Shown in pieces: positions 52,601 through 63,235 of a stretch of 64,000 nt of DNA. The notes beneath the pieces are model-generated. The model was not told the origin of the DNA. It did not search any database and saw only the letters and a list, made by a program, of their open reading frames with translations. A program made the position numbers and the translations under genes. Numbering within the stretch: position 1 is the first letter of the stretch; each line of letters opens with the position of its first letter. Where the stretch lies: assembly GCA_958450365.1 (NCBI GenBank), contig CAUEEP010000930.1:993501-1057500 (forward strand), given 5' to 3'. Source of the DNA: Mesorhabditis belari (lineage: Eukaryota; Nematoda; Chromadorea; Rhabditida; Rhabditidae).

Positions 52601-55600
52601 GCTTTTGTACGAAATTCTCTCACTCGTCACTTCTTTTGCGCATCTCATTTTCTGATTCGGATTCAATCAACCGATTGTGGGAAATTTTCCGCTTCTTATT
52701 CACCCTATTCGCACTAGTACAATGCTTTTCTTTTTCACCTTTTTTTTTCTTTGTTTTCTTGCTTTTGTTTTCGCATCAAGAAAATGATTCATATTTTAGC
52801 AAAAGATTTATTTTTACTTTCCTTTATCATGCATTTCTTGATTTGCGTTCTGTTTAGTAACGAAATCAATGAAAAAAGACAAGCTTGAATGATCGGGTCT
52901 TCTCGCAAAACTTGGGTAATTAAACCGGCTAAGGGGTATTTCCGGCTGCCCCTATCCCGGGGCCGTGTGCCAGACGCTGCTTTTCCTTACGAGCGACATG
53001 AAAGGTACGCACCCCGCACAACGATTCTTTAAAGCCAAGAAAGCTTGAGCCAATCTAATGCTTTCAGGCGTTGTGCGTACCTTTCATGTCGCTCAAAAAG
53101 ACGATTTTGTTCTAGGTTTTGGCTTCCCCATAATCGCGTGCCTCATCGCGTCCTAAACTTGGGTAATTCAACCGACGGCGGGGATTTCCGGCGGCCCCTA
53201 TCCAAGTCCAGTGTGCCAGACGCCGCTTTTTCTTACGAGCGACAGGGAAAGAACACATCTGCCCCGACCATGGAAGGTCAATTGTGCGTTCTTTCCATGT
53301 CACTCGTAAGAAAAAGCAGCGTCTGGCACATTGCCCCGGGATAGGGACGGCTGGAAACCCCCCTCACTCGGTTTAATTACCCAAGTTTTGCGAGAAGGCG
53401 CGATTATACACGAAAACATTTGCCAATAGAAATTGAATTGAATCTTTTTCCAAATCTTGTCAATTCCAAATTCAAAATGCCACTAAAGAAAGAAAATAGA
53501 TAATTTTTGAATAAAAATAGATTATAAATTCTCAATATCTCTAGCTTTTAGAAATTCAAATTGCCGTCAAAATTCAGCGTCAAATTGCCCATTTCCCTTT
53601 TGCCTTCTTGACCTGTACTTTCCCTTTTCCCTTTGAAGTTTTATTGCTCTTTTTCCTAAGCATTCAAAACAAATAACAAGCTCTTTTAGCAAAATAATCG
53701 GCTACTGATAGAAATTTGATATATTCTTTTTTAATCACGTAAACATTCATTCACCCTTTTCAATTCTTCTTTTTCAACTTTTTATTTCGAAACTAAAGCC
53801 GTATTCTATGGATTACTATGAGCAAATGTACTTGTGCATCCGGAAAACGAGATTGCAGAAATGCTGCTGTCCCGTTGGAACAAATGTTCGTTTTTCAAGA
53901 TTTCAACAAGAAAGCTGTGTTCTTTGTGCTCAAACTTGTAAACGCACCCTCTCTAGCGCAGTAGATTCTTGTAGAAGACTTTGTAAAAGACTTCTAAAAG
54001 ACTTGTAAAAGATTAAAAGTCGGTTTTGAAAGCAACTGCCAATCCTGTGTGTTCTTTCCCTGTCGTTCGTAGGAAAAAGCAGCGTCTGGCATACTGCCTT
54101 CGAATAACCGCCGCGGAAAACACCCGCAGTCGGTTTAATTACCCAAGTCTCGTGTGCTAGAAAGCAAGCGATGATGGAAAAGCGCAAAGAACATTTGTAG
54201 AGAAATCTGTTTTTCTGGTTTTCAAACAGAATTCCTTGAATTGTCAAAGAAAAGCGGCAAATTTTGGCAAATTTTTGATCTTTGTTGCTCTTGCACTAAA
54301 AAAAAGAATTCTTGGAAGAATTCTTGGAAATTCCCCTCTTTCCCTGACATTTTTGCCTATTTCATATTCAACCGTAAAGCGTAAAGCCGAAAAAGGAAAC
54401 AAAAATTTCGATTTACAGCTTTTTGATAACTCTTCCTCAAGCGAATCGCTGAATATTTTAAAGATTACTGTAACTAATCGTTTAAATTCAACATCAATCC
54501 GATTCTTGGCCAATTTTTGACCGATTCTTGTCATTTTTTGACCGATTCTTGGCATTTTTTGACCGATTCTTGTCATTTTTTGACCGATTCTTTGCGCTTT
54601 CAAAGAATCCTTTGTTCCTTTCCTTTGTTTTTTCCAAAAATAAAGAAAAGATTGCTTGTTTTGCACTGAAAATCTTTAGATGAATAATGGAAAATTGCCT
54701 TTTCAGACGATCAAATGATCGACAAATCAAATGATCGACTTTTCTTGTTTTCTTGTTTTCTTCGCAAAATATTTACCCCAGAAAAACTTGTCATTTTTTT
54801 CATATTACAATAGCTATAAATGCTGTAATATTTTGTTGACTAAAAGGAATTTTTCTGGCAAATTTCTTGATTGTTTTTCGTTTGGAAGTTTGAGATTTGA
54901 GATTTCGGATTTCAGATTTGAGAATTTTTCAGAAATCTTTTAAACTATTGAACTATTGAACTATTGAACTATTGAACTAGCCTTTAATAGCCACAGATCT
55001 CATTTACTTTGAAAACTTTTTCTATAATACCTTGTAGATAGATAAAATGTGATTCCTCACTTTGAAAAGATGCCGTAATCTTGGACTGTCTAGCTGTAGC
55101 CTTAATCTTACTGTAATCCTGTCTTTCTCTTTCCCAATTTATTCAATTTATCTTTAGAGCTTTTGAACCTTTAGAGCTTTTGAATTGAATCCTTTTTGAG
55201 CTCAAAATTTGCATCTTTAAAATCGAAAATCTTTCATTAATCCTACTTTTTTTTCCTTTTCTTACTCATCAAATCAATTCGATAGACCGAAATTTTTGAA
55301 TTCTTTATTCAAGATTTAAATCTGAAGAAAGAATAGAATAGAAAGAGAAATAGAGAAACTATTAATGAATAGAATGAGACATAGAAGAATTATTATTGAA
55401 TAGAAAGAGAAATCGAAAGAAAAAGAGAAAAATGATTTGTGACTAAAGAAATAGAAGAATTACTAATGAATAGAAAGGAAAAAAAGTACAAAAAATGATT
55501 ACTAAAAACAAAGAAAGATAAAAGAACACTGATCTCTTTTGACAATCACAAATCCGATTCGGTTTTGTTTTGTGGGATTGAAAAGATTTTCAATTCAAAA

Positions 55601-57386
55601 TTGCTCATTTCAAAATTACTTTTCCCAAAAAAACCCTTTATTAGAATTTTAGAGAACAGAAATTCCAAAAAACCACTAAAACTTTCAATGCCGAATTGTC
55701 AAATTTGATTTTTACAATCTTAAAAGCAAGATTTTCAGACCCGAATGGCTTACAGTCTGTTGATGGTGATCAACTTTGCGAACTCGGTTCTACTCACGTT
55801 GCAAGTGAGTTTGAAGAAAAGGAAGTTTAAGGAAAAGAAAGTTTAAGGAAAAGGAAGTTGAAGGAAAAGAAAGTTTAAGGAAAAGGAAGTTTGAGGAAGA
55901 AATCTTCACACAAATCTTCACAGAAATCCACAGAAATCCACAGAAATCTTTTCATATTCATCCTAAAATGATTCCTTTTCCTTTAAATCAATAGATAAAC
56001 ATTATGGAATTGAAGAAAGAACATTGGGAAATGATTTTTGTGTTCAAATCAATTCAATTTCCTTTTTTTTCTTGTCAATTGACTAAAGATTTTGATGAAA
56101 AACACATTTTTTCCTCTCTAATTTGCTTAAAAGTGAATCGAAATTGATAAAATGAAAAGTTATTGACCAATAAATCCTTTTTCTTTAAAGAAAATCATAG
56201 GTTAATTAATGAATTTGTTCGTTTTCAATAGAAATATGGAGAGAAAGCTGAAGATTTTCTTGAAAAAGACCTAAAAACTACAGTTATTTTGGGCTAAAGA
56301 CGGCTGAAAAGGTTTAAATCAACTTTATAAGTCAGTTTTAAGCTAATTTCTTTCATTCTAGGTCTTTGGCACTGAGTCCGCACTTTCTTTTTCGATTTTT
56401 GTTGCCAACACGGCCATCGTCTTGATGGCTTTATATGGGATTTACAATCTGAAGCCGATCTTCATCGCACCGAATGTCATTTTCAAGGTGAGTATCTCGA
56501 TTTAGCTGAAAAATCGGTCTTGGGGATGTTTTGGGGCTTTTTTGGGAGCTCTATCCGTCTGTCTTCATCGCGCAGTCGGGAGCGTGCTAGTCTACAACCC
56601 ACAAGGCCCGGGTTCGACCCCGCATAGCGCCGCTCTTGGCTGGCTTAGGCTTGGCTTTTTGAGTTTTTATTTACATGGGATTTATATTCTCAAGCCGGTC
56701 TTCATCGCGCTGAATGCCATTTTCAAGATGAGCATCCTGATTTAGCCGAAAAAGCGGTCTTTGTGAAGTTTTGAGGATTTTTGACGGTTCGATCTTTTGT
56801 TTCCGTGGCGCAGTCGAGAGCGTTCCAGCCTACAACGCACAAGACCCGGGTTCGACTCCCCATCGCGCCACTCGATCTCGATTTTTTTCATTTTTTCCCT
56901 TTAAATAGCATAACTACATTAGATTCTAAGGTTTTCTAAAGAAAATTTAACTTTATTACCTAAAAACTACAGCTATTTTGGGCTAAGGACGGCTGAAAAG
57001 GTTGCACAGACGGACAGACGCTTTAGATTTGTAGATTATAGGATATATAGATTTATATATATAGTAGATTATCTATTTCTCAAAAATTAGCTCAAGCTCA
57101 TTGTCAGACAAGTCTAGAACCCTAGGGAAACCGTTTTATATTTTCAATTCGAATTTTCATAGCTTTAGATAATCAGCCAGTAACAGTAAGCTAAGAGAAA
57201 AATTCGGAAACTTTCCTTATTTACTATTTTTGTCTGAACACCTTTCAACAAGCACTTTCTTTCTTTTTCTGGCTTTTTCTGGTTTTTTCTGTCTTTTTCT
57301 GGCTTTTTCTGGCTTTTTCTTTCTTTCTTTCTTTCTTTTTTCTGTCTTTTTCTTTCTTTTTCTGTCTTTTTCTGTCTTTTTCTGTC

Positions 57387-57438
<52 letters not shown>

Positions 57439-60400
57439 TTTCTTTCTTTTTTCTGTCCTTTTCTTGTTCTGTTCATTTTGGCATCATTTCAAATATTTCC
57501 CCAGCTCTCAACAATTTTTGCACTTTTTCCTATCGTTCAAAAACCAATATTGAAAAAAAGCTCCAAAACAACTCTCTTTTCCCGATTTTTCACCAAGAGG
57601 ACTCATGATTTTTAAGATTTTTTTTTTGAATGTCACGTTTTGATCAACTAAATTTGAAGATTTGAAAAAGTTAAAGGAAATTCTCTAATCGATATTGTAA
57701 CTTAATGAAGAGCTGATGAAGAGCTGATTAAAGTAAAACTAAACTTAAAAAACTAAGACCAAAACAGATTAAAGTCTCAAGAGTTGTAGTGATTATTGGT
57801 GGTTTAGATATAATCTTTATTACAGCAAGAATAGTTGTTTCAGTGGCTTGGGATTGGGAGAGTAGAGACGTTGGTTCAGTAGCTTGGGATTGGGAGAGAG
57901 TAGAGACGACTCTTTATTACAGCAATAATAGCTGGTTCAGTGGCTTGGGATTGGGAGGCTTAGGCTTAGGTTTTTTGATAATCCTTTTCCTTGTAAATCA
58001 ACCAATTCACGACTCCACGGCACACCTCGGCAGCTCGTTCACATTGCTTTTATACAGAACTTTGGCGTTGGTCTCGTCCTGCAGTTGAACGGATAGCGAT
58101 GTTAAATCTTGCACAATAGGCGTCTGGTGTCTGGCTGGTCATTTCCATCCGTGATGATCTCGATCTCGATCACGATCACGAGATCGTCACGACAAGAGTT
58201 GGCTCAAAGCCAGAGACCAATGACTATAGCCAAAAAAAATGGCTTTCGATTAGCTTAGAGATTTCGTTTTTTGATAATCTTTTTCCTTGTAAATCAACCA
58301 ATTCAAAGTTTTAGATTTCAAAAAATCAAGAGTACTTTTAGTCAGTACGGTACATCAAAAGTACTTTTAGTCAGTACAGTACATCAAAAGTACTCATTTT
58401 AGTCAGTACAGTACATCAAAAGTACTCATTTTTATCTTTAAGCTTTTTATTGGCTGGATTTAGAACCAATTTTCAAAGCTAAATCAATTCAAAAACCAAC
58501 TCAAATCCTTTCAATTAATTCTGGATTCTGGATTTCAAATTTCAAAGTCTTTTGAAGTCTTAATTGAAGTCTTTCAAAGTCTTTAATTGAATCTTTGATC
58601 TTTTTTAATTAAAGATTTATCTTCTCTAATTATTTTGTCTTTTAGTTTACTCAAAAAAAAAACGACGTTTTTCTGTATTCTTTTTAACTCTTTTACCCCC
58701 TCCCCCCACCCGGTTTACTCCAAAAATTCCCCAAAAATCACTGTTTTTCTCGCAGCGCAAAAGGCATTGTGACCGCGCAGATGACTTGTTTTCGCAAACA
58801 AATTTGTTTCAAAGATTTCCTTTCATTTTTCAATTTTTCTCAATGTTTTCGAGTAAACAAGTGGAAAGAAAAAGAAAAGAAAAAAATGTGATTCGCGTAT
58901 AAATTCTCTTGATTTGTTCATTTGAAAAACAGCCAATTTTTCCGAAATTTTCTTTTAAACTTTTCTCTTTTTCTTTTAAACTTTTATTTTTTAAGAAGAT
59001 GGGGCGTAAAAAATCGCTTTCGCGGATCCCCTGAGTTCTGTAGTGATTTTAAACGTGCTAAAGACAAGCACCCAGTGCACCAGAAAGGATGCATTTCCGT
59101 TTTTTACTGAACATGAAAATTCTGATTTTGAAAGGAAGAAAGTTGTCGAATCGGAAGATCGCAAAAAAAAAATCAAGCGCTCGCACCAAGTTGTCTCAAA
59201 TTTCTTGAAGGATCCTTTTAAGTATGGCAAGAAAAAGTCTCTGGGACATCATCAACTTTACTTATAAATCACGAATCATACGACGATCAATGCAAACGCA
59301 CGCCGTTTGGTGTACTGATTTGTCCGTTTTTTGGGATTTCTTGATTTATTGCATGAGCTCTAGACTAAAGTTCTTCATTCGTTCAAGGTTTAAAGAAAGT
59401 TTTAAGGAAAACAATCTTAACAAAATGTAGATATTTGTCGCAAGAATAAAGCCAAGTTTTGGGGATAAGTTGATGCCAAAAATTTGGGCATAGTAACGGT
59501 GAAAATGGCTGTTTCTTATCACTCCTCCCACCTGCCCAAAACAACCACCTATCTATCTGGCGCGTGTGCCAGAAAGCGAGCGATTGTGCACGCGCACAAA
59601 GAACACCTCCCAGTTTACTCTGAATTTTTTCTCTTGTTTTGTAAATGACTTCCAAATGAGATCTAGTGCTGAAAACTTGTACCCAGGGGCTTTCAGGCTC
59701 AGGCTCAGGCTCAGGCTCTCATTTGGAAGTCAAGCAATCGATTGTTGGAGTTTATTTTAATCCTTAATCAATGAAAAGTCGGGAATCAAGCTTATCCTGT
59801 AGAAGTTCGAAGTTTATTCGAAAATTTGTTGTTTTTTTTGAAACATGACCTTGATTTTAGTTAAATCTCGAAAAAAACAACTCTTTTCAACCATTTTCTC
59901 ATATTTCTCTCTATCAAAAACAAGTTTTTCGTAAAATTTCAAAACTGAAATGTAAATAGAGACAAAAGTAAAATGTTTTTCGAAGAAATGATTCATTTGA
60001 ATGCGATTTTCACATATTTAGTGAAGGAAAACCGCAAAGAAATCTTGTTTTAAATGGAAATTCGACTGAATTTCTTGAAATATTACGAAATCCATTGAAA
60101 AAAAGGCAAAATCTCCTTTTCCTGCCAGTTTTTTGTCTTTTTCCTAGCTCTTAAAAGACTTTTAAAGCTTTTAAAACTCTTTCAAAGCTTTTAAAAGACT
60201 TTCAAAGCTCTTAAAACACTTTCAAAGCTTTTAAAACGCTTTCAAAGCTCTTAAAACACTTTCAAAGCTTTTAAAACTCTTTCAAAGCTTTTAAAACACT
60301 TTCAAAGCTCTTAAAACACTTTCTAAGCTCTTCAAATAAACAAAGAAACTTCAAACTTCAAAATTCAAACAAGCAAACTCCAAATTTCTCCCGAATCCTC

Positions 60401-63042
60401 AATAAAATTGTTAAAAAGTGAAAGATAAAGATATCAATAGCAAAATCGAAAAAGGAAATGATTAATTCGATTGTTTTTCTCCAAATTTCTCGCTGCCAAC
60501 TTTATTTTTCACTTTTTAATGCAAAAAACACCGGAAAAAGACTAAAAAAGACTAAAAAAAGGCTATTTTTAGCTATTTTTAACTATTTTCAAATCAAAAT
60601 TTTGACTTTCTACGTCTGTTTTTCGATTCGATTTCGATTTTCAAACGAATTTCCCCAGTTATTTACTTTAATTTCGAAATTTTAATCGAAATTTGATTGA
60701 AATTTGATCGAAATTTGATCTAATTTTGAAATTTTAACCTAGATTTCGACTTTCTTAAGCCAAAAAAGCCAAAAAAAGCCCATTTTTGACTTTCTTTTTT
60801 AGATTTTAACCATTCTTGTCCTTTTGGCGGAAACGCATGCCTTCTAGCATACGATTAATACTTGAATTGAAGAGCTTTAGCAGAGAGCGCTTCCTTTTCG
60901 CTTCCTTTCCTTTCTTTCTTTTTCTTATGCGATTATATTTCAAAAACTTCTATAGAATACTTCAATTTAGTTTGAAAAAGGCGAAAAATTGAACTTAAAA
61001 GCTCAATTCTAAATTGATGCCAAAAATTTGGGCATACTGACGGCGAAATTGGCTATCTCTTATCGCTCGTTTCCCCTCCCCGATCCCAAAACAATTAGCC
61101 ATCTATCTGGCGCCGGTGCCAGAAAGCGAGCGATTGTGCACGCGCACAAAGAACACCTCCCAGTTTACTCTGAATTTTTTCTCTTTTTTTGTAAATGACT
61201 TCCAAATGAGATCTAGTGCTGAAAACTTGTACCCAGGGGTTTTCAGGGTCAGGCTCAGGCTCAGGCTCTCATTTGGAAGTCAAGCAATCGATTGTTGGAG
61301 TTTATTTTAATCCTTAATCAATGAAAAGTCGGGAATCAAGCTTATCCTGTAGAAGTTCGATGTTTCCTTTCCTTTCTTTCTTTTTCTTATGCGATTATAT
61401 TTCAAAACTTCTATAGAATACTTCAATTTAGATGAAAAAGGCCAAAAATTGAACTTTAAAGCTGAATTCTAGGTAACCGTCTCCTCAGCAGCTCTCTTCT
61501 ACGGTCTTCAACTTGTCGAGTCTTCAAATCCGATCCCTATCCCGCAAATTGTTTGGATCTTGATTTCAGGTAGAAATTGATTTCTGGTTCTGTTCTTTGC
61601 GACTTGTTTTACGCTAATTTACATATTTATTTGCAAATATTATTTCATTTTAGTGATCCTATTTGTTTTCGAAGTACACGCGATGTTCAGCGCCTCCTTT
61701 GGCATTTTGAAAGAGTTGAGCAGGAGGTGAGGAGTTTGGAAATGAACAGAGGCTAAACAAGAGCTAAGTAAGACTAAACAAAGGCTTAACAAAAGCTAAA
61801 GAAAAGCTAAACAAGAGCTAAAACAAAGCTAAACAAAGCTAAACAAAAGCTAAAACAAAGCTAAACAAAGGCTTAACAAAAGCTAAACAAAAGCTAAAAC
61901 AAAGCTAAAACAAAAGCTAAAACAAAGCTAAACAAAAGCTAAAGAAAAGCTAAACAAGAGCTAAAACAAAGCTAAAGAAAAGCTTAACAAGGGCAAAACA
62001 AAAGCTAAACAAAAGCTAAAACAAAAGCTTAACAAAAGCTAAAGAAAAGCTAAACCAAAGCTAAACAAGAGCTAAAACAAAGCTAAAGAAAAGCTAAACA
62101 AGAGCTAAAACAAAGCTAAAGAAAAGCTAAACAAGAGCTTAACAAGAGCTAAACAAAACCTTAACAAAAGCTAAGCAAAAGCTAAACCCCATTTTACTTC
62201 ATTGCTTCAACTATTTTCAGAGATCGAGACTTCAACTCTTTCATTTTCAGAGATCGAGCCAAGCCTCCACCATCGTATGAGACGGTGATCGCTTCCGATG
62301 CATCACCGCCAACATATCAAGAAGCTCTTACAAGATTGCATCAACAACCATTCAGCAAAACTCATTCTGTGAACGCGAACACAAATAACAGCCAAAAGCC
62401 GGTCGTACTGGATATTGAGGTAATTGAAAGATGGATAAATTTACTTCAAATATACGCACGAATAATGTGTTACAAAGATTAAAAAAGCACGCCCTTAAGC
62501 CCTAAATGTATAGAGGAACGAAAAGTTATGGAAAAAAAGCAATAATCTAGCTAGCGGGATTGAACCCCTGACCTCCCGACTAAGAGACAAGACCCTTAGC
62601 CAGTCGGCTACGCAGACCTCCTTCTCGATACTTCAAAAAGCCCAGCTAGTTCCATACTAGTTCATCTTTTTGGCCCCGCACGGCTAGGCGATGACTAGTA
62701 AGCTTTGTTTTTTCCCTCCCAATTTACCGCCATGGCCGACTGGCTAAGAGCCCAGTATTTGGGTCGGGAGATCAAGGGTTCAATCCCGCTGACTGGATTA
62801 TTAGTTAATTTTTTTTTGCCCTTGCCGAGGAGAAATGGATTCTCTTTTCGAAAACTTATGAAACTTATGAAAGCATTCAATTCCAGAGCCTTGAGATCTC
62901 GCAAATGTGTCCAAGAATCGGCACGTTGTCTGTCTCTCCGAAATCTCCTCAAATTTCTCCTCCATCATCGCCCAGTTCGCTCAATTCGACACGCTCAACA
63001 CGCTCACAAACAAACGCTTTACCACAAATTGAAGTTGTTTAA
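49603..63042 (+). CDS. Four-helix membrane protein with two PPxY motifs, 8 exons, 260 aa
   Basis: Exons 49603-49665, 49979-50011, 55739-55804, 56362-56487, 61473-61569, 61654-61726, 62251-62419 and 62887-63042. Every join agrees in phase, giving 783 nt and a TAA at 63040-63042. ATG 49603 (MYHETMFRC) follows a possible trans- or cis-acceptor (aatttcag). Hydrophobic segments lie at about residues 36-53, 61-84, 90-112 and 119-145. The cytoplasmic tail has PPSY (159-162) and PPTY (172-175), the PY motifs bound by WW domains of Nedd4-type ubiquitin ligases, then a Ser/Pro-rich end. This layout recalls LAPTM4/5-like endolysosomal proteins, which I give as inference. Exon 7 has two in-frame acceptors (62221 or 62251), adding 10 residues. 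The 33-nt exon 2 is the weakest part. Introns of 5.7 and 5.0 kb are filled with repeats. Confidence 0.8.
50145..50360. repeat. Foldback MITE, ~65-bp arms
   Basis: atttcagttcgaatttcttt...gattctaaaagaaaatttccg (left) is complementary to cggaaatttgttttagaatc...aaagaaattccaactgaaat (right). It lies in intron 2 of the membrane-protein gene. Confidence 0.8.
50566..51062 (+). repeat. Four acttgggtaattaaaccg repeats (one truncated) in intron 2
   Basis: Units at 50566-50668, 50680-50762 (head lost, tgccatatgatgc variant), 50813-50916 and 50960-51061. All are in plus orientation, with the tgactacgaggtttgttaat linker between the last two. Confidence 0.9.
51655..51750. repeat. Microsatellite tttacttac / tttac
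   Basis: Mixed 5- and 8-nt periods in intron 2. Confidence 0.9.
51751..52900. other. Intron 2 sequence, no gene
   Basis: Contains agtttactat tandem copies (52115-52152), a duplicated ttagtttgaa(t/g)agaagatcct block (52330 and 52378) and aagcttttgtacga copies (52558-52615). No exon fits between exons 2 and 3 here. Confidence 0.5.
52907..53388. repeat. Repeat cluster: plus, plus and minus copies of acttgggtaattaaaccg
   Basis: 52911-53010 (+), a 3' scrap at 53065-53095 (-), 53155-53251 (+, head mutated to ttcaaccg) and 53282-53386 (-). The last two are head-to-head like the 40.4-kb pair and share aaggtcaattgtgcgttc at the dyad. Confidence 0.85.
54044..54152 (-). repeat. acttgggtaattaaaccg repeat, minus orientation
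   Basis: Single copy (gtgtgttctttccctgtcgt ... ggtttaattacccaagt), preceded at 53918-53965 by the dispersed 45-nt motif. Confidence 0.85.
54508..54600. repeat. Minisatellite, 24-nt unit (gaccgattcttgtcattttt)
   Basis: Four copies in intron 2. The remaining 54600-55738 is AT-rich intron with attgaactattgaact and gaatagaaagagaaat repeats. Confidence 0.85.
56567..56633 (+). tRNA. tRNA-like unit 1 in intron 4
   Basis: Box A-like cgcgcagtcgg and T-arm ggcccgggttcgaccccg. The central loop gtctacaac can be read as a TAC anticodon (Val). The D-arm is short and position 8 is A. A tRNA-derived repeat is more likely than a working tRNA. Confidence 0.4.
56805..56871 (+). tRNA. tRNA-like unit 2 in intron 4, with a perfect acceptor stem
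   Basis: GTGGCGC and GCGCCAC pair over all 7 bases. Box A tggcgcagtcg and box B GGTTCGACTCC are present and the loop cctacaa gives TAC (Val). The T-stem has only three good pairs and the total length is 67 nt. The same unit is at 56567-56633. Confidence 0.45.
57244..57462. repeat. Microsatellite (CTTT)n mixed with tttttctgtc
   Basis: Accounts for the Lys/Arg-rich minus-strand frame. Intron 4. Confidence 0.95.
57780..58310. other. Intron 4: local duplications and a coding-like scrap
   Basis: cagtggcttgggattgggag is repeated at about 57840, 57880 and 57938. ttttccttgtaaatcaacca occurs at 57981 and 58277. Between the latter, the minus strand from about 58105 to 58012 reads LTSLSVQLQDETNAKVLYK and ends in a stop. 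It may be an old exon of an unknown gene. The palindrome gatctcgatcacgatcacgagatc lies near 58158. Confidence 0.35.
59466..59812 (+). repeat. ~350-bp dispersed repeat, copy 1
   Basis: From ttgatgccaaaaatttgggc to aagcttatcctgtagaagtt. Contains gtgccagaaagcgagcgatt, gtgcacgcgcacaaagaaca and a caggct hexamer run flanked by the inverted pair cttccaaatgag/ctcatttggaag. Copy 2 at 61013 is about 97 percent identical. Confidence 0.9.
60150..60332. repeat. Minisatellite, ~20-nt unit ctttcaaagctcttaaaaca
   Basis: About nine copies in intron 4. Confidence 0.9.
61013..61362 (+). repeat. ~350-bp dispersed repeat, copy 2
   Basis: Direct repeat of 59466-59812, 1.55 kb apart. The flanking block tcctttctttctttttctta (60905 and 61370) is also doubled on either side of it. 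That suggests an insertion with a long duplication, or an unequal exchange. Confidence 0.9.
61743..62188. repeat. Minisatellite, ~12-nt unit aaagctaaacaa, filling intron 6
   Basis: About 36 copies over 445 bp. It occupies nearly the whole intron between exons 6 and 7 (61727-62220), leaving only the donor, the branch region and the acceptor outside. Confidence 0.95.
62547..62617 (-). tRNA. tRNA-like unit in the last intron (minus)
   Basis: The minus strand has the box A-like tagccgactgg, a Leu/Ser-like D-arm (gccgactggctaagg), a loop ctcttag (CTT if read as a standard loop) and box B GGTTCAATCCC. The acceptor arms do not pair. It is a degenerate tRNA or tRNA-derived SINE. Confidence 0.5.
62725..62797 (+). 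tRNA. tRNA-like unit in the last intron (plus)
   Basis: Paralogue of 62547-62617 in inverted orientation: box A tggccgactgg, box B GGTTCAATCCC and the shared gccgactggctaag and tcgggag words. The anticodon arm (gcccagtatttgggt) differs, so the anticodon is uncertain. No acceptor pairing was seen. Confidence 0.5.
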
Positions 63043-63044
63043 AG

Positions 63045-63235
63045 AGTACTGTAAAGAGTACTTTAAAGCGTACTTTAAAGAGTACTGTAAAATGTACTGT
63101 AAAATGTACTGTAAAATGTACTGTAAAATGTACTGTAAAATGTACTTTAAAGAGTACTTTAAAGAGTACTGCAAGGAGTACTGTAAAATCTACTATACAA
63201 TGTACTGTAAAGAGTACTATAAAGAGTACTATATT
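63045..63235. repeat. Minisatellite, 12-nt unit agtactgtaaa / atgtactgtaaa
   Basis: About 16 copies start immediately after the stop codon of the membrane-protein gene, so they would lie in its 3' UTR. Confidence 0.9.

Larger units (their letters stand above)
56430..56871 (+). repeat. Tandem duplication of exon-4 end plus a tRNA-like unit
   Basis: Unit 1 (about 56430-56633) has the real 3' end of exon 4, its donor and a tRNA-like sequence. Unit 2 (about 56670-56871) repeats the exon end (GIYILKPVFIALNAIFK), but its donor is changed from AAG|gtgagt to AAGatgagc. It is a non-functional exon copy. Confidence 0.85.

Noticed and set aside
54236..54730. Minus-strand frame with repeated RIGQKM
   Set aside because: Explained by the 24-nt minisatellite at 54508-54600 and flanking AT-rich intron.
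57165..57553. Lys/Arg-rich and Phe/Leu-rich frames on both strands
   Set aside because: Simple (CTTT)n and tttttctgtc repeats inside intron 4.
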